Shown: positions 10,815-22,621, counted from the stretch's first letter. The stretch is 64,000 nucleotides of DNA from Archegozetes longisetosus (GCA_018873245.2 JAEMBT020000007.1:2624001-2688000); one strand, 5' to 3'. Made by a program: numbers and translations. The notes: a model not told the origin generated them from the letters alone.

Positions 10815-13800
10815 ATGAAATGTTTCATACTACTTATCATTGCGTTTATCAGTATTAGAACCGATGGTAATTGTAATTTCGTTTTTCTCACTTTCTTATC
10901 GATTAGTCTTACTCCTAGTTATTGATCAACTGCTTTCATAGCCTTTTGTTTCTCATGTCTTATGTCTTCATTCACTCATTTCTTATAGAGGTTTTGCTCT
11001 TCTTTTAGTTTCTTTATTACTTTTTATTAGATTTTAGTTTTAGGATAATTACGAGATTAGTTTTCTTTATCTAAAAAGTTAATCTATTTATAAATATTTG
11101 TAAGGTTATTCAAGTTAAAACTTTCACAGCTCTTTTCTCATCAATTTGCCAGCAAATATTAAATCAAAATATTTTTATTATAAATATCTTTTGTTCGTAT
11201 TAATTGGAATCAATTAAAACAACAAATATAGGCCATAATTTTGCTTTCAATTTTCAAACTTTTCACATAACTATACAAAAACACTAATGCAATCGTACAA
11301 CAAATTGAGAGATCAAATGCATTTGAAGCGCGAAACGTATGCCTATAATTGACTTGAATTATGAATGAAACAAAAACAAGTTTGCAAAAGCAATCAATAA
11401 TAAACTTATTTTTCTATAATTGCAATAAACAGCAACTAATCCTCACTATCGACTGTCGTTAACACCTTCTGGCAAACCATTCTATCGGGTCGGAGACACA
11501 CTTTTACTGAACTGTCACGTAAACCCAATCAATGCCAAAATGTAATAAAGAATCTATAAAAATAATGATAAACATACAGAAACTAACCAAAAAGTTTCAA
11601 ACAACTAGTTTCCCACTAAGACTTTCGCTGCCGATAAATTCGCCGCCACTCGAAAGGAGAATCACTATTGAAGAAGAGCCAAACAATTTGACGGTAACTA
11701 TAAGCTCATTGCAAACAAACGACACAGGATGGTACAATTGTGAAGCTGAAGACAGCGTATCACCGATCACCAAGTCGATTTATGTTACCATACATGAAGA
11801 ACACAAAGGCGAATGTCCTCCAAATACATTTTTCTCTTGTGGTAATCGATTGTGTATTCCGAAGAGATATGTTTGCGATGGCTTTACGGACTGTCCCAAT
11901 GATAATGATGAAAATGTTGAACTTTGTGGTAATTATCTATTAAACTTTAAGTTTAAGAAATCTCTCTGTTAACAAATACTCTAACAGGAAAACTGAATTT
12001 CGTTCATTTAAATAGTTTTATGTGTAAAAAAAAATTATCTTATATTTAGATTAACTCTCTTTTATCTAAGACTGAAGTCTAAAGACTTTTTTCAGAAGAG
12101 AAAAATTGAACTTAGTTTTAAGACTCATTTAATTAGGTATAATGCGCTCGAAGCCATATACTTGCATTAGATTTTGAAATTTGAAACTTATTTCTATTCA
12201 AGTCTTAACAGTTAGAAAAATAAATTGGATCTTTGGCTCTTTTCTAACATGAAGATCCTTACTCAATATCTTTATTCATTTATGTTGTATTTTGTATGCG
12301 TAAAGCCTTTCACTAATCTTGTTATGCAAACGATACTATTTTGTACTAGGAGCCAATACGTGTGATGACAAGATTTTATGCGAAGACGGCAGATGTATAC
12401 CAAAGCAATACTGTTGTATTCGTTCGTTAGATCCTGATTGTTCAATTAATAATCTGGTGCCTTGTTGTACACACTATTTGGAGCAATTAGGTTAGTCATT
12501 AGATCCTCATTAAATTATCGCTAACTTTTGTCAACAAATTTCAAAGTCACTACAATTTTCAAGTAATTTATTCACTCTGTTACGAAGCTTAATTTCATGT
12601 GAAATACTAGGTTTAATATTAACTTATTTGCAGTGTATTTCAGTTTCATTAGTTTAGTCTTTTAAGACATCTGAAAAAAATATCTTAGAGACTAATTACT
12701 AGTATTAGTATTGATTATAAGAAATGTTCACAAAAGCTTATTTGAAGTACTAAAATATATGTTAGTATTAATGATGCATCAACTTTTCCGAAAACTTACA
12801 GATTCCTATAAATAAACTGCCAAAAAGCCACAACACAATAACGATTAACTTTGACCCCTAAAAACTTTTCTTATGTCAAATCATATAGAAAACCAACTTT
12901 TACCAATCAATCTATCATTTATAGCAACCATAAAACCTGTTACTGACTTAACGTTAAAAGACAACTTAATTCGTTCGACTGTGTATACGATCGTCAGCTG
13001 TGCGATTGCCATCTTCTTCTTTGTGGCCATTCTTATAGTTGCCATATATCGGGTTCATATGAGACGATCATTACTGATCGGGCGGACATCGCCTCCAAAC
13101 ATGAATGTATTTGGATCTAGCTCACAACGAAATGAGGATCACTGTATTTATGAAGATGTAAATAGCAGTCAATTTTAGAATTAATTTTTTACCAGCTCTT
13201 TATTTTGGTCTGAATTCAAGTTTAAAAAGTTTATTCTAACCTACTTCTAAGTTTTTAGATTTAATTAATTATTTAAACCTTAGTTGCTTTCTAGCTCTTT
13301 ATGCCTATAATTAAGTTTAAAAAACTCCAAGTTTTGTCTTTTATCCAATATTTTACTGCATTTTCAGTTGATATCTTATTCATTAAGTTAATTTATACTT
13401 CACGTTATTGTTAGTCTTGAATCAAAGTTTTCTTTACTAACGAATTATTTAAAGATAAGTAATCGGATGTTCAAATGAAAACAAAAATATTTTTCAATCA
13501 CTAAATATAATTACAGACAACGAATGAAATGTTCGACACAATAGATCCGATAGACTTGGAGTTGGCTTATCAGTGTGAAACCGATGATATGATGTTAAGT
13601 ATATCGCAAATTCCAAAGCCTCCGCTCTACAGCGAAGCTCTCAATCATCCAGTCATGCCGTACAACGAACCTCCACCGCCATATTCACCAAATTCAACAC
13701 CAAGTTCGGTTTTATCTCCAGAACTAGAAGTAATTATCAATTGAGAACCATAAGTTTAAGTGAAAACATAGTTTTAGCTTCAGTCTTCTTTCTACTTCTC

Positions 13801-14059
13801 AAATACTCTTTACCTTTAATTCTGAACTGATTTTCGTTTTTCTAGCACTAAGTTTGAACCAAAAGTATAGTTTTGGCTCAGCTTTTTTATATTACTTAAC
13901 ACTAAATTGATGTTTTTCTAGATTCTGATCTAATTTTGTGATTTTTAGGCCACTTCTTCTACCTCTGAGACACCATCTTATGTACTAGTGATTCCTATAA
14001 ACGCTTCCGAAGATTCAGATAATAACAACGTAACAAATAATAGCTCGACCTTTACGTGA
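10815..14059 (+). CDS. Single-pass receptor with Ig domain, two LDLa modules and cytoplasmic PPxY motifs
   Basis: Proposed exons: 10815-10866, 11433-11541, 11609-11928, 12350-12490, 12925-13157, 13517-13729, 13949-14059, giving about 392 residues. Order: signal peptide (MKCFILLIIAFISIRTDA); an Ig domain (first Cys in LLLNCHV, second in DTGWYNCEAED); LDLa 1 (CPPNTFFSCGNRLCIPKRYV..., CPNDNDENVELC); a shortened LDLa 2 (CDDKILCEDGRCIPKQYCC); a membrane helix (TIVSCAIAIFFFVAILIVAI) with RVHMRR stop-transfer; and a cytoplasmic tail with PKPPLYSEA and EPPPPYSP. The PY motifs and LDLa-TM layout recall LDLRAD3/LDLRAD4-type adaptors that bind Nedd4-family ubiquitin ligases. Phases match at all junctions except that exon 2 to 3 is uncertain: a 67 bp intron (11542-11608) fits best, but 11518-11579 also splices in frame. 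A polyadenylation signal AATAAA lies at 14673. Confidence 0.75.
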
Positions 14060-15200
14060 GTCGTAATAAAGATGGGATTGCAGATAGAGTTATATTTTGA
14101 CGCAAAACCTACTAATTTGAACCAAACATTTTTCTATCCATTGATGAACCAAAGAACAATCATTTAGAGCTCGTTCAAAGTTTTTCTTAAGCTAATTTAT
14201 TTAAACAAATCAGTTTCAGACTTAGATATTTTAGGCATTTTTCAGCCTCAATAGTAACTTAGAGATAGGAAAAACGTTTCTTTTTAAAAGTAGACTTTTT
14301 GACAATTTAAACGAGTTGTGAATTAATATCAAAACCTTTTAGACCGAATATTAATACAAATGTCATCTAATATTTAATCGCGTGCATTATTTTGAAATAA
14401 AAGTTTGCATTTTTTGTAAACTATATTGAAATGGAACTAAAAAACTATTTTGTCATTTTATCAAAAATGATTATATTGAATAACCATTCAACTTTGCTCT
14501 CAATGTAAATAACTTGTTAAATACCGGTATTATCTCATTGTTATTGTAATACTTATTGTATTTTAATCATAACTGTTTTTTTCAGTCATTTTGATTGTAA
14601 ACGAATTTTATTTTCAGTTCAATGTCTTTAATCAATGTTATCGTAATTATTGATTATATAACAAATTAATTCAATAAAAACCTTGTTGAACATTATCTTA
14701 TTTATTGCTAACGTGCCATAATTGACACGATATTCGAGTAACTAAAGCGTTATTTTGCTGCTGGAGGTTCAGACATGTTTAGCAAAAATGAGTTCAAATA
14801 GTTTTTTTAACATAGTATTCAAACCAGAAATAGAGATGGAGATTAGGTAATAGATATTTATGCATGAATTGAAGCAAATTTTAAGTAAAAATTCGCTTAA
14901 ATCCGATATTAGTTACTGAAAACTTCAAATCTTTACAAAATGAAATGCGAAAACTTTTATTTATTAACTTAAATAACTATTAATGATATCATTAATGGTC
15001 TGATAAATACAGATGTCATGAAAGCTATCATAATATCAATTAATAATTAAAGAAAATTACAAAAATGTTGATTTAATTAATAATTAATTAACTAAATCGT
15101 AGACAGAAAGAGTCAAAAAAACACTTTCATCAAATTATACACAATTTAGGGAAAGTCTGAAAAAGAGTTTATAAACAATCAAAAAATGATGATTGAAAAG
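14060..15200. other. Convergent intergenic region between the receptor gene and BAP18
   Basis: Contains the likely 3' UTR of the receptor gene (AATAAA at about 14396 and 14673) and the 3' flank of the minus-strand BAP18 gene. Otherwise AT-rich, with nothing recognised. Confidence 0.5.
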
Positions 15201-15641
15201 TTAATTTCCATCAAAAACTTTGACGTGAGAATTAGATAAGGAATCTATTGAATCATTTTTCTGGCTATCACTACTATTGACCACCTTATTAGTCAATTTA
15301 GGCGCTGACTTAACGGTCGTCGACGCAATTACAGGACTTGTGACCACTTTTTTGGCGCCAATTGTATTATTCTTCTGATTATCCTCAAGAGCCTTCCTCT
15401 TAATGCCAGTCTTGATTTGAGCAATAGTCTTGTTCTTAATGTTGTCCGAAATCTTGTTTAAATCTTCGCCAAACCGCTTGACTGCTGTTCGCAACATTTC
15501 GATATCGTCTGAATCCCAGCGACCAGTTGGAGGACTCTCTTCAGTCTGATGTAAAGCCATCGATAGTTCTCCTAGTTTTGTGAATGCAATTCCGGCTGCT
15601 GTGAAGATTTCGCCGACTCTAGTCGCCGAATTTGAGGTCAT
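15201..15641 (-). CDS. BAP18: Chromatin complexes subunit BAP18 (BACC1) homologue
   Basis: A 146-residue intronless frame that starts MTSNSATRVGEIFTAAGIAF and contains a SANT-like segment (RWDSDDIEMLRTAVKRFGED, then LNKISDNIKNKTIAQIKTGI). This is the highly conserved N-terminal half of vertebrate BAP18/C17orf49, a small nuclear protein associated with the BPTF/NURF and MLL1/MOF complexes that reads H3K4me3-marked chromatin. The human start is nearly the same (M-T-S-A-S-T-K-V-G-E-I-F). The C-terminal third is Ser/Asn/Lys-rich and presumably disordered; a short basic KRKALED patch may act in nuclear import. Total length is close to the family norm of about 170 residues. It lies tail-to-tail with the receptor gene. 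Confidence 0.93.
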   Translation of the reverse strand: MTSNSATRVGEIFTAAGIAFTKLGELSMALHQTEESPPTGRWDSDDIEMLRTAVKRFGEDLNKISDNIKNKTIAQIKTGIKRKALEDNQKNNTIGAKKVVTSPVIASTTVKSAPKLTNKVVNSSDSQKNDSIDSLSNSHVKVFDGN

Positions 15642-16489
15642 CTTCGATGAAACTGAAAAACTTTTTCAATACGTTTTTGGACACAAAAGCTGATATTTTT
15701 ACGTTTGTTTCACTGCCTTAAAATTGTTTAACTTCTTAAAATTGTCTTCTACTGTTTTCAGTTTTTTTCAACCTTCACGTTTAGTCTGTTTTGGAATTTA
15801 AGCCTTTTTTCAACTTTGATTTGGTTGAAGTTTTTGTTTTAGTCAATAAATGTTTTTGTTTTGTTTTGTATTTAGTGAATGTTTAGAAAAATGACAACAT
15901 TTTTGATGATCATGTGGTTTTTAGATACAGCTGTAACTAGTTTTAGATTCTAATATAGATTTTGATGTAAGTTTCATTATGATCCAAGCAGTCATTTTAT
16001 GATTAAAATATTAATCTAAACTTCATCAATAAATAGGGTAAAGTTAAATAAATTGAAAATTTTCAACTGTAAACTTTAATAAAACTAAAGTTTAAATTAA
16101 AGAGTGTAGCCTGCATCTAATACAAGATAGGTTTAGGTTCTGTAGAAAATGCCAGTGTATTCTATTGTAAAAACTTGAACAGAAAAAATCGTACTGGTAA
16201 AATAAAGCTCTTTCAATAAAAGTGGCCAATAATTAGCCAACAAATATTCATAAAAGTCGTTTTTACGAATCGGTTACAGTTTCTGCATTGAATATCAGCT
16301 AAAATATTGAATAACTTAAAATCTCAACTTACAACCTACAAAAATAATAAACAAACTTAAATCTATTTGTCATACAAAAATTTAGTTAAAGTTATTTTTA
16401 TAACATTATAAAAAAATTTTATTTAATATATACTCATTATTAGAGATTACTAGAATTTTTTCTAGCACCAGTAACGCGAAAACCTTCAG
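15642..16489. other. Intergenic DNA between BAP18 and the dehydrogenase gene
   Basis: AT-rich. BAP18 presumably starts transcription within the first few hundred bases. No gene or clear repeat recognised. Confidence 0.4.
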
Positions 16490-16740
16490 AACGTTATAAG
16501 AGATACCGATGAATAAGAAATATAAAAATTTTTATTTAAATTATTAATAAACTTTATAAGTTAATTGAGGTAAATAAAACTAAAAAATTGCGTTAATAAG
16601 TTTTATAGTCACTCTATGAACTCGTAGACTAGATTGAAAATATACAAAGTCATATTTCAATTTCTTTGATACCCTTCAAGTTTATAGCTATCTATAAGTA
16701 AATAGACTTCTTGAGATAAGGTTATTTACTGAATAGCCAC
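16490..16740. repeat. Upstream copy of a diverged direct repeat
   Basis: Words such as TTATAAGAGATA, ATAGTC, TTCAAGTTTATAGCTATC and TTACTGAATAG recur at 18425-18672 in the same order and with an almost constant offset of 1931-1932 bp. This copy ends about 150 bp before the dehydrogenase start, and the other about 130 bp before the aminopeptidase start. Identity is low, so homology is not certain. Confidence 0.35.
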
Positions 16741-16887
16741 CATTGAATAAGCTCGAGTTAGATTAACAGTAGACTTAGATTAGTTGTTCTACTCTCCCAT
16801 TATAGCTATAAACAGTTCAAAACTTTTGTTGAAGTTCTCGAGAAGTTAACTTTTTTTTAGTGAGACTTTTACCAGAAAAATAAAACC

Positions 16888-17853
16888 ATGAAAATTATGA
16901 TCACGGGTGGAGCTGGTTTTCTCGGCCAGCGCTTAGCTCGAACTCTATTGAACCCCAAAAATAAGTTAGAGTTCGAAGAATTAATTCTCGTCGATATCGT
17001 AGAGCCAAGCAATCCTACGGGTGAACAACGAGTCAGCTGTCATGTTACGGATCTAACCAACTCGGAAAAGGTCGAAGGCTTCCTCAGTAAAAAGTTAGAC
17101 ATAATATTCCATTTGGCGGCTGTGGTCAGCGGTCACGCAGAAGCTGATTTTGACACAGGCATGAAAGTTAACTTTGACCTTACCCGCACTATACTAGAAG
17201 CCACACGAAGATACAATCCTTTTTGTAAGATAATCTTCACAAGTTCAGTGGGCGTATTTGGGGGTGTATTACCTGAGGAGATTACTGAAATGACCGCTAC
17301 GACCCCTAAATCATCGTACGGGACCCAAAAAGCGATGTGCGAGCTATTGATCAATGACTACAGTCGTAAGGGCTTCATTGATGGGCGTGTCTTGCGCTTA
17401 CCGACCATTACTGTGCGTCCCGGGACACCGAATAGGGCGGTCACCTCTTTCGCAAGTGGTATAATTCGGGAACCCCTACAGGGAAAACAATCTATATGTC
17501 CGGTCAGTGAAGATCTGAAAATATGGATCTCAAGCCCGCATACCGTGATCCAAAACATAATACATGCCGCAATTCTTCCAGCTTCAGCTTTTGGTGATTA
17601 TAGGACTGTTAACCTGCCCGGGATTACGGTTAGCGTACAGGACATGGTTGAGGCTTTAATCAAGATTTCGGGGCCCAATATCGTGAAATTGATTCGTTTC
17701 GAACCTGATGAAAATGCCAACAGGATTGTTAAGAGTCTTCCATCGAGTTTGAACTGTCAGAAGGCGCTATCGATGGGTTTCGAAGTCGATCAGAATATTC
17801 AACATATTATTTATAATTTTGTTAATCACGATCTGAAAGGAAATCTCGCGTGA
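16888..17853 (+). CDS. NAD-dependent epimerase/dehydratase, D-erythronate dehydrogenase-like; probable bacterial origin
   Basis: A single-exon 321-residue protein of the extended short-chain dehydrogenase family. N-terminal Rossmann motif GGAGFLG at residues 7-13 (MKIMITGGAGFLGQRLAR), acidic NAD-selecting residue after strand 2 (LILVDIVEP), FHLAAVVSG, Ser in FTSSVGVFG (119-120) and the catalytic YxxxK in SSYGTQKAMCE (Tyr144, Lys148). The GQRLAR segment and overall length resemble bacterial DenD (D-erythronate dehydrogenase, oxidising a sugar acid to a 2-keto acid in erythronate catabolism), but substrate cannot be proved from sequence. The gene lacks introns and is visibly richer in G+C than its flanks, while nearby genes have introns; this suggests horizontal transfer. 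Flanks are AT-rich animal DNA, so bacterial contamination is unlikely within this assembly. The context ACCATGA is a good eukaryotic start. Confidence 0.85.
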   Translation: MKIMITGGAGFLGQRLARTLLNPKNKLEFEELILVDIVEPSNPTGEQRVSCHVTDLTNSEKVEGFLSKKLDIIFHLAAVVSGHAEADFDTGMKVNFDLTRTILEATRRYNPFCKIIFTSSVGVFGGVLPEEITEMTATTPKSSYGTQKAMCELLINDYSRKGFIDGRVLRLPTITVRPGTPNRAVTSFASGIIREPLQGKQSICPVSEDLKIWISSPHTVIQNIIHAAILPASAFGDYRTVNLPGITVSVQDMVEALIKISGPNIVKLIRFEPDENANRIVKSLPSSLNCQKALSMGFEVDQNIQHIIYNFVNHDLKGNLA

Positions 17854-18424
17854 ACGATTTGTTATAAAGTTTTGTTTAGTTGATCGATCAATTTGAAAAT
17901 AGTTTTGTGAGTGCATGTCTGTTTTTAGTTTTGCGCTCAATCAGCCGTTGCCTTAATTCATGTTGATACGCTAAACAATACTATGTTTTTCACTTAATAG
18001 AATCGCTAACGCTTTTCAAATGAAAGCACTTTAGGCTCAAACTTTTAACAATACTTTTAAAACTTAGCAAAACTTGACTTTGATATGAGAAAAATTAAAA
18101 CTATTTAAGTCTACATTTAAACAGACTAACTGTACTTCAGTGTAACTTGTCTTTTATTTTCACTGAATATCTAAACGTCATTTATTGACAAGTAATTTTA
18201 AGTTATTGTTGTGAAATGATTACAGTTCATGCAGTCATATCAAATTTTATTAAAACTAATTATTGTTCAATTCAACTAAAGACTAGAGCTTCCACCAAAA
18301 ATAAATCCAAAATTTTTACTAAAAACTAATTTCTTAAACATCTCTTTGACTGAAAAACAGCTTTAATAATATTATTAGTAAGAATCATAAAAAGTTAATT
18401 AAAATTAATGACAACCTAAGTTTT
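17854..18424. other. 3' flank of the dehydrogenase gene
   Basis: AT-rich sequence with no recognised frame or strong repeat. Confidence 0.4.
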
Positions 18425-18672
18425 TTTATAAGAGATAGCTATGAATGAGAGCTGGTACTGAAACTTATATTAAATGACCTGGATTTCAAATTTGAATCTA
18501 ACTAATTAAATGCTTATTCATGTTTAGTTTGTACTATAAGTCAAAAATAACCTGTCAACAGGTCTAAAGTTTATTAGGATTAGATGTGACACAAAAATCA
18601 GTACTTTTCAAGTTCATGGCTATCAATATAAAGAGATTACTTAATGATAAGATTGCTTATTGAATAGTCTGT
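18425..18672. repeat. Downstream copy of the diverged direct repeat
   Basis: Partner of 16490-16740 (see that entry). It lies directly upstream of the aminopeptidase start, where promoter elements would be expected. Confidence 0.35.
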
Positions 18673-18799
18673 AACTATAAATTCGTTACAGTTTCTGTTA
18701 TAGTAGCCATAAATAATTGGGCGTATAGTCAAAAGTTAACAAGAACCTGATATTTTTCTTTAGTTTTGGGAGATATTGTGGTCAAATTGTTGAAAGATT

Positions 18800-21187
18800 A
18801 TGGCTAAGTATGAAATTTATTGATTTTCTAATTATAAAACTTTTTTCTCTTACTATTGATTACTGATTAGTCTTTTTTCTAACGTTATTTAAGCAAATAG
18901 TCATAAATATGCTGCTATGTAGGTCTCAAAAAGTCATTAAGTCTTATAAAACAATAGATATTCGTACCTAATAAAAAAAAGTTATACCTTTAATGCATCG
19001 CATATTTTCGAGCCATAAAACTAGAGATAACTTGACAAAAAATCATATATCATGTCAAAACTCAGCCATTAATTCGATCAAATCAAGAAAGAGTCTAAAA
19101 GCCCACAAAAATGTTTAAACCAAAACTTAGAAGCATTAGAAATAAGTAAAAAGTTTTCTTAAAAAATATCTCAATTTTAAACTAATTAAAGTGTTTAAAA
19201 TTTTGTTTTGTTCCCTAGCGCTGAGATTCCTCTGAATCAAAGCTCTGACGAGACCGATAGTGACACTATTGTTATAGTATCACTGAAGATAAGTAAAGAC
19301 CTATTGAGCGGATCTCTGGCTAAGTATTTGTCGTCTCTGGAACAGTTTAAGTCAGCGGACGATTCCTTTGAAAAAGAAGGAGGAATTATACCATTAAGTG
19401 AAGGATCAGTTAAGAGATTAGTCTATTCTCCTGTTGGTCCTATTAATAGAGATTATGACGACGTCAGGCGTTTCAGTGATGCTGCCCTTAAAGGTGTTAA
19501 AAGAGCCCTTAAAGCAGGAGCGAAGAAACTATTAGTTGCTTTACCATCGAGTAACGGTTCGAGGGATAGCTACTCGTTCTTCGACGTAGCCACTATTTTG
19601 GGCGCTTATGAAGCTATTTACGTGGTAATTATTATCAGTTTGTTGATGTTTTCAATCGTTTAACTTTATTTTACTTCAGATTCACGTATTTTTAAATTAT
19701 TAAGACTATTCGAGTTATTAATTGTTAAATAATTGCCTTCAACTCAAGTCGATTACTTTCCGAATTTTACAATATTTTCGAGTCGTCAATTGCTTATGAA
19801 CGCTGTTTAACCTTTGACTTATCTATTTCTAAAGCCTATCGAAATCCGTGAAGCGTTACCAAACAAAGCGAGAAAATTGGATTCAGTTAACTTCTTAAAC
19901 TTTCTATCCAATGAAAGATCAAGCTCGACTTATCGTATTGCGAATGCCATTGAAAGTGGTCGTGCAGTTGCTCGAGATATCGGTGGATCAGATCCCGAAC
20001 GCATGAGTGCACCGAATGTCGCCAACTATGTCCAACAACTGTTCCAAAATACTTCAGTTAAAGTTAATATTATTAGCGATACGAAGAGTATTGAAAAAGA
20101 GTTTCCGTGTCTAGGTATATGGGAGAACAAATTTTAGAAAACTTTTTCCATAACTAAATCAATTGAATACTTAGTTAGAAAAATTATTTTCACAATCAAA
20201 TCAAACGTATTTTCAATGAAAACCTATTTTATTGATACTCAGGTGCCGTCAATCGCGCGAGTGTTGATCGACATCAGGCTCGAGCCATATTCTTAACTTA
20301 CGAACCGCCAGAAACTGCAACCAAAACACTGATATTAGTCGGAAAGGGAGTCACTTATGACACCGGAGGAACAGATATCAAGGCTGGTGGAATTATGGCT
20401 GGTATGCATCGTGACAAATGTGGGGCAGCAGCGGTCGCAGGATTTTTCCAAACAGTAGCACAGCTTCAGCCGAAAAAGACTCGAGTTTTGGGAGCTATGG
20501 CTATGGTTCGCAACAGTATTGGACCAAATGGTTATGTGGCCGATGAATTGATCACATCTCGAGCTGGGGTTCGGGTCAGAATCGGTAATACGGATGCCGA
20601 AGGCCGTATGGCAATGGTTGACTTCTTGAGCTATTTCCGGGAACAAGTAGTTAGAGAAAATCTGGTCAATCCGTCGCTGTTTACGATCGCGACCCTCACC
20701 GGTCACTGTTGTCTAGCTGTCGGCGATAACTACTCGATAATTCTAGACAACGGACCAGCCAGAGAACAGAGAACAGCCGAAACTATAAGGAAAGCAGGCG
20801 ATGAAGTCGGAGATATGTTTGAGGTATCGACTATCCGTCGAGAAGATTACGAGTTTAACATTGGAAAATCGGAATACGAAGACATTCTTCAATGCAATAA
20901 TGCTCCATCTTCTAGAACACCACGCGGGCATCAAATGCCGGCTGCTTTCCTGATCCAGGTCTCGGGACTCGATAAGTATGGATTGGATTCGTCGAATCCT
21001 ATCCCGTTCTCTCATATCGACATTGCTGGTTCTTCAGGTCCCTTTCCTGGTATTCCGACTGGAGCTCCGATTGGTATGTATCTTGTTAATCTTATAGAAA
21101 ACCTTATTGAATGTAAGCTAATTTTGGTTTTCTTTATCTTAATTAACAGCTGCTTTGACCGCAAGATATTTGATTAATGAAGAATGA
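18800..21187 (+). CDS. M17 cytosol (leucine) aminopeptidase, W07G4.4-like
   Basis: Metallo-aminopeptidase that releases N-terminal residues from peptides using two metal ions. Exons: 18800-18807 (ATGGCTAA), 19219-19624, 19835-20114, 20243-21073, 21150-21187; phases agree and give about 520 residues, the size of the nematode homologue W07G4.4. The N-terminal macro-like domain occupies exons 2-3. The catalytic domain holds LVGKGVTYDTGGTDIKAGG (Lys and Asp metal ligands) in exon 4, the hallmark NTDAEGR at 20587-20607 (Asp and Glu ligands), and a C-terminal AALTARYLINEE. The eight-base first exon is inferred: it restores an ATG and the correct phase, but another upstream exon could be used. The stretch ARDIGGSDPERMSAPNVANY is typical of this subgroup. 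Confidence 0.9.
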
Positions 21188-21499
21188 ATTTAGATAAAAA
21201 TCAATCGTTTTTCTCAGATTGATGATTTTTTTAATCTTGAGAAGTGATTAACAATAAAAATTGTTGACAAAGTCTGAATTATTAATATTTCTAAAATTTC
21301 TCTAACAATAAGGAACATACTAATAGAAACCAAGTTTATTAGGCAACTAATTAAGAAAGTATAAGGAAGCGTCAAGTATCTTGCATAGTAGTGGATAAGA
21401 AATATGTTTCATGTAAAGCGTGGCTCTATTTTGATGAGATTGCCGTTTCAAAAACTTGAAGTTTACACACATATTTTTACATTAACGAATAATGACTAG

Positions 21500-22212
21500 G
21501 GGTGCGTTTCATTAACAGAAATTGTAGCGTGAGTTAGGACTCACGCTACGATCCGACCAAACTTACGATTTTCCCGCTTCTCGATTCAACCATATCCTAA
21601 CTTCCAAAGATACAATTAAGAGCGAACTTAGGAAAGCTTTCTGACTTAAGATAACCCTAAGTTTGAGTTTAAGACTGTTTTGTTTCACGAAAGTCGTTAA
21701 GACAACAATTTTATCTTAACTTTACACCAAAAAATTGCAGCTCTAAAGTTAAGATAGTTTCATATTTAATTATTTTTAATAAATTGCGCAAAGGGTATTT
21801 CGTGATCGTCAAAACCCACTGAAAATATATGATAATGAGGAATGTGTGCAACTCTTTCGATTCGATCGGCGAACTATGGCCGATATTTATTTACAGTTAT
21901 ATGATAATTTAAATCGACCAACAAGTCGAACACAATCACCAACAATGGTTATTATAGTTTGTACAGCCCTCCAATTTTACTCACAGGGAGCTTTTTTCGA
22001 GCAACTGGTGATTGCATTAATATTAGTAAGTCATCGATATCTAGCATCGTCTACCAAGTCTCAAGTCTTGTCACGAAAAACTAAAATTCAATCTTAATAC
22101 ATAAGTTTAAAATACGATGCGATTTTTTTGAAACGGAAGAATCTTAGCGCAAGATTAACTTAATTTTATTTTAACCTTGATCGTAATATCAAGACGTTTA
22201 TGAAGCGCATCC
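21500..22212 (+). mobile_element. PIF/Harbinger DNA transposon remnant
   Basis: A 713 bp element with ends GGGTGCGTTTCATTAA and, inverted on the right, GGATGCGCTTCATAAA, flanked by TAG on both sides (21497-21499 and 22213-22215), the 3 bp target duplication typical of PIF/Harbinger. Inside, 21846-22097 encodes FRFDRRTMADIYLQLYDNLN followed by SPTMVIIVCTALQFYSQGAF, the N-terminal helical part of a HARBI1-like transposase; the DDE catalytic core is missing. A near-perfect hairpin TGTAGCGTGAGT...ACTCACGCTACGA at 21524-21553 lies near the left end. Confidence 0.8.
21846..22097 (+). pseudogene. Truncated HARBI1-like transposase fragment
   Basis: 84-codon frame within the Harbinger element. The pattern RFDRRTMADIYLQL...RPTSRTQ...PTMVIIVCTALQFYSQGAFF matches the conserved region preceding the DDE domain in HARBI1-type transposases (RF-x-L/x-S/T...; L-x-ALRFYATGSF). 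The rest of the transposase is absent, so the element cannot move by itself. Confidence 0.7.
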
Positions 22213-22621
22213 TAGATTTTAAGACTAGTTTTTCATAGATGGATAGATTTATTTAATAAGGGATTTGATGAATACTAGATATGACAACAAAAAGTAGAAA
22301 GACTAATAACAAGGTAGAAAATAATGAGAACTTTCTGTGTCTCTGGTTGTTTAGAGTAAAAAATGGTTCTCTTCATATTATATATTATAATTGATTCTTA
22401 CTGCGCATCTTATACTAGTTCGACATAACGTTCTTACGTGGAGGAATAATAAATGGACTTTCACTATAGATACCAAAGTTGATTGAAAACTCTTGAAAAG
22501 GATCTGATTTTCTCATTATCACAAGACAATGTTTGAAAATCTAAGCCTTTATTCGTAAAAAATACCAACAAACAAATAATCCAAATCACAAAAATAGTTT
22601 CCATTACTTAATTCAAATGAA

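Noticed and set aside
15661..16887. Possible extra exon between BAP18 and the dehydrogenase
   Set aside because: No frame beyond about 50 codons and no splice-consistent peptide.
20335..20706. Minus-strand 123-codon frame
   Set aside because: Antisense to the M17 aminopeptidase exon, which carries the family motifs; Asp/Ser/Cys-rich composition is the usual shadow.
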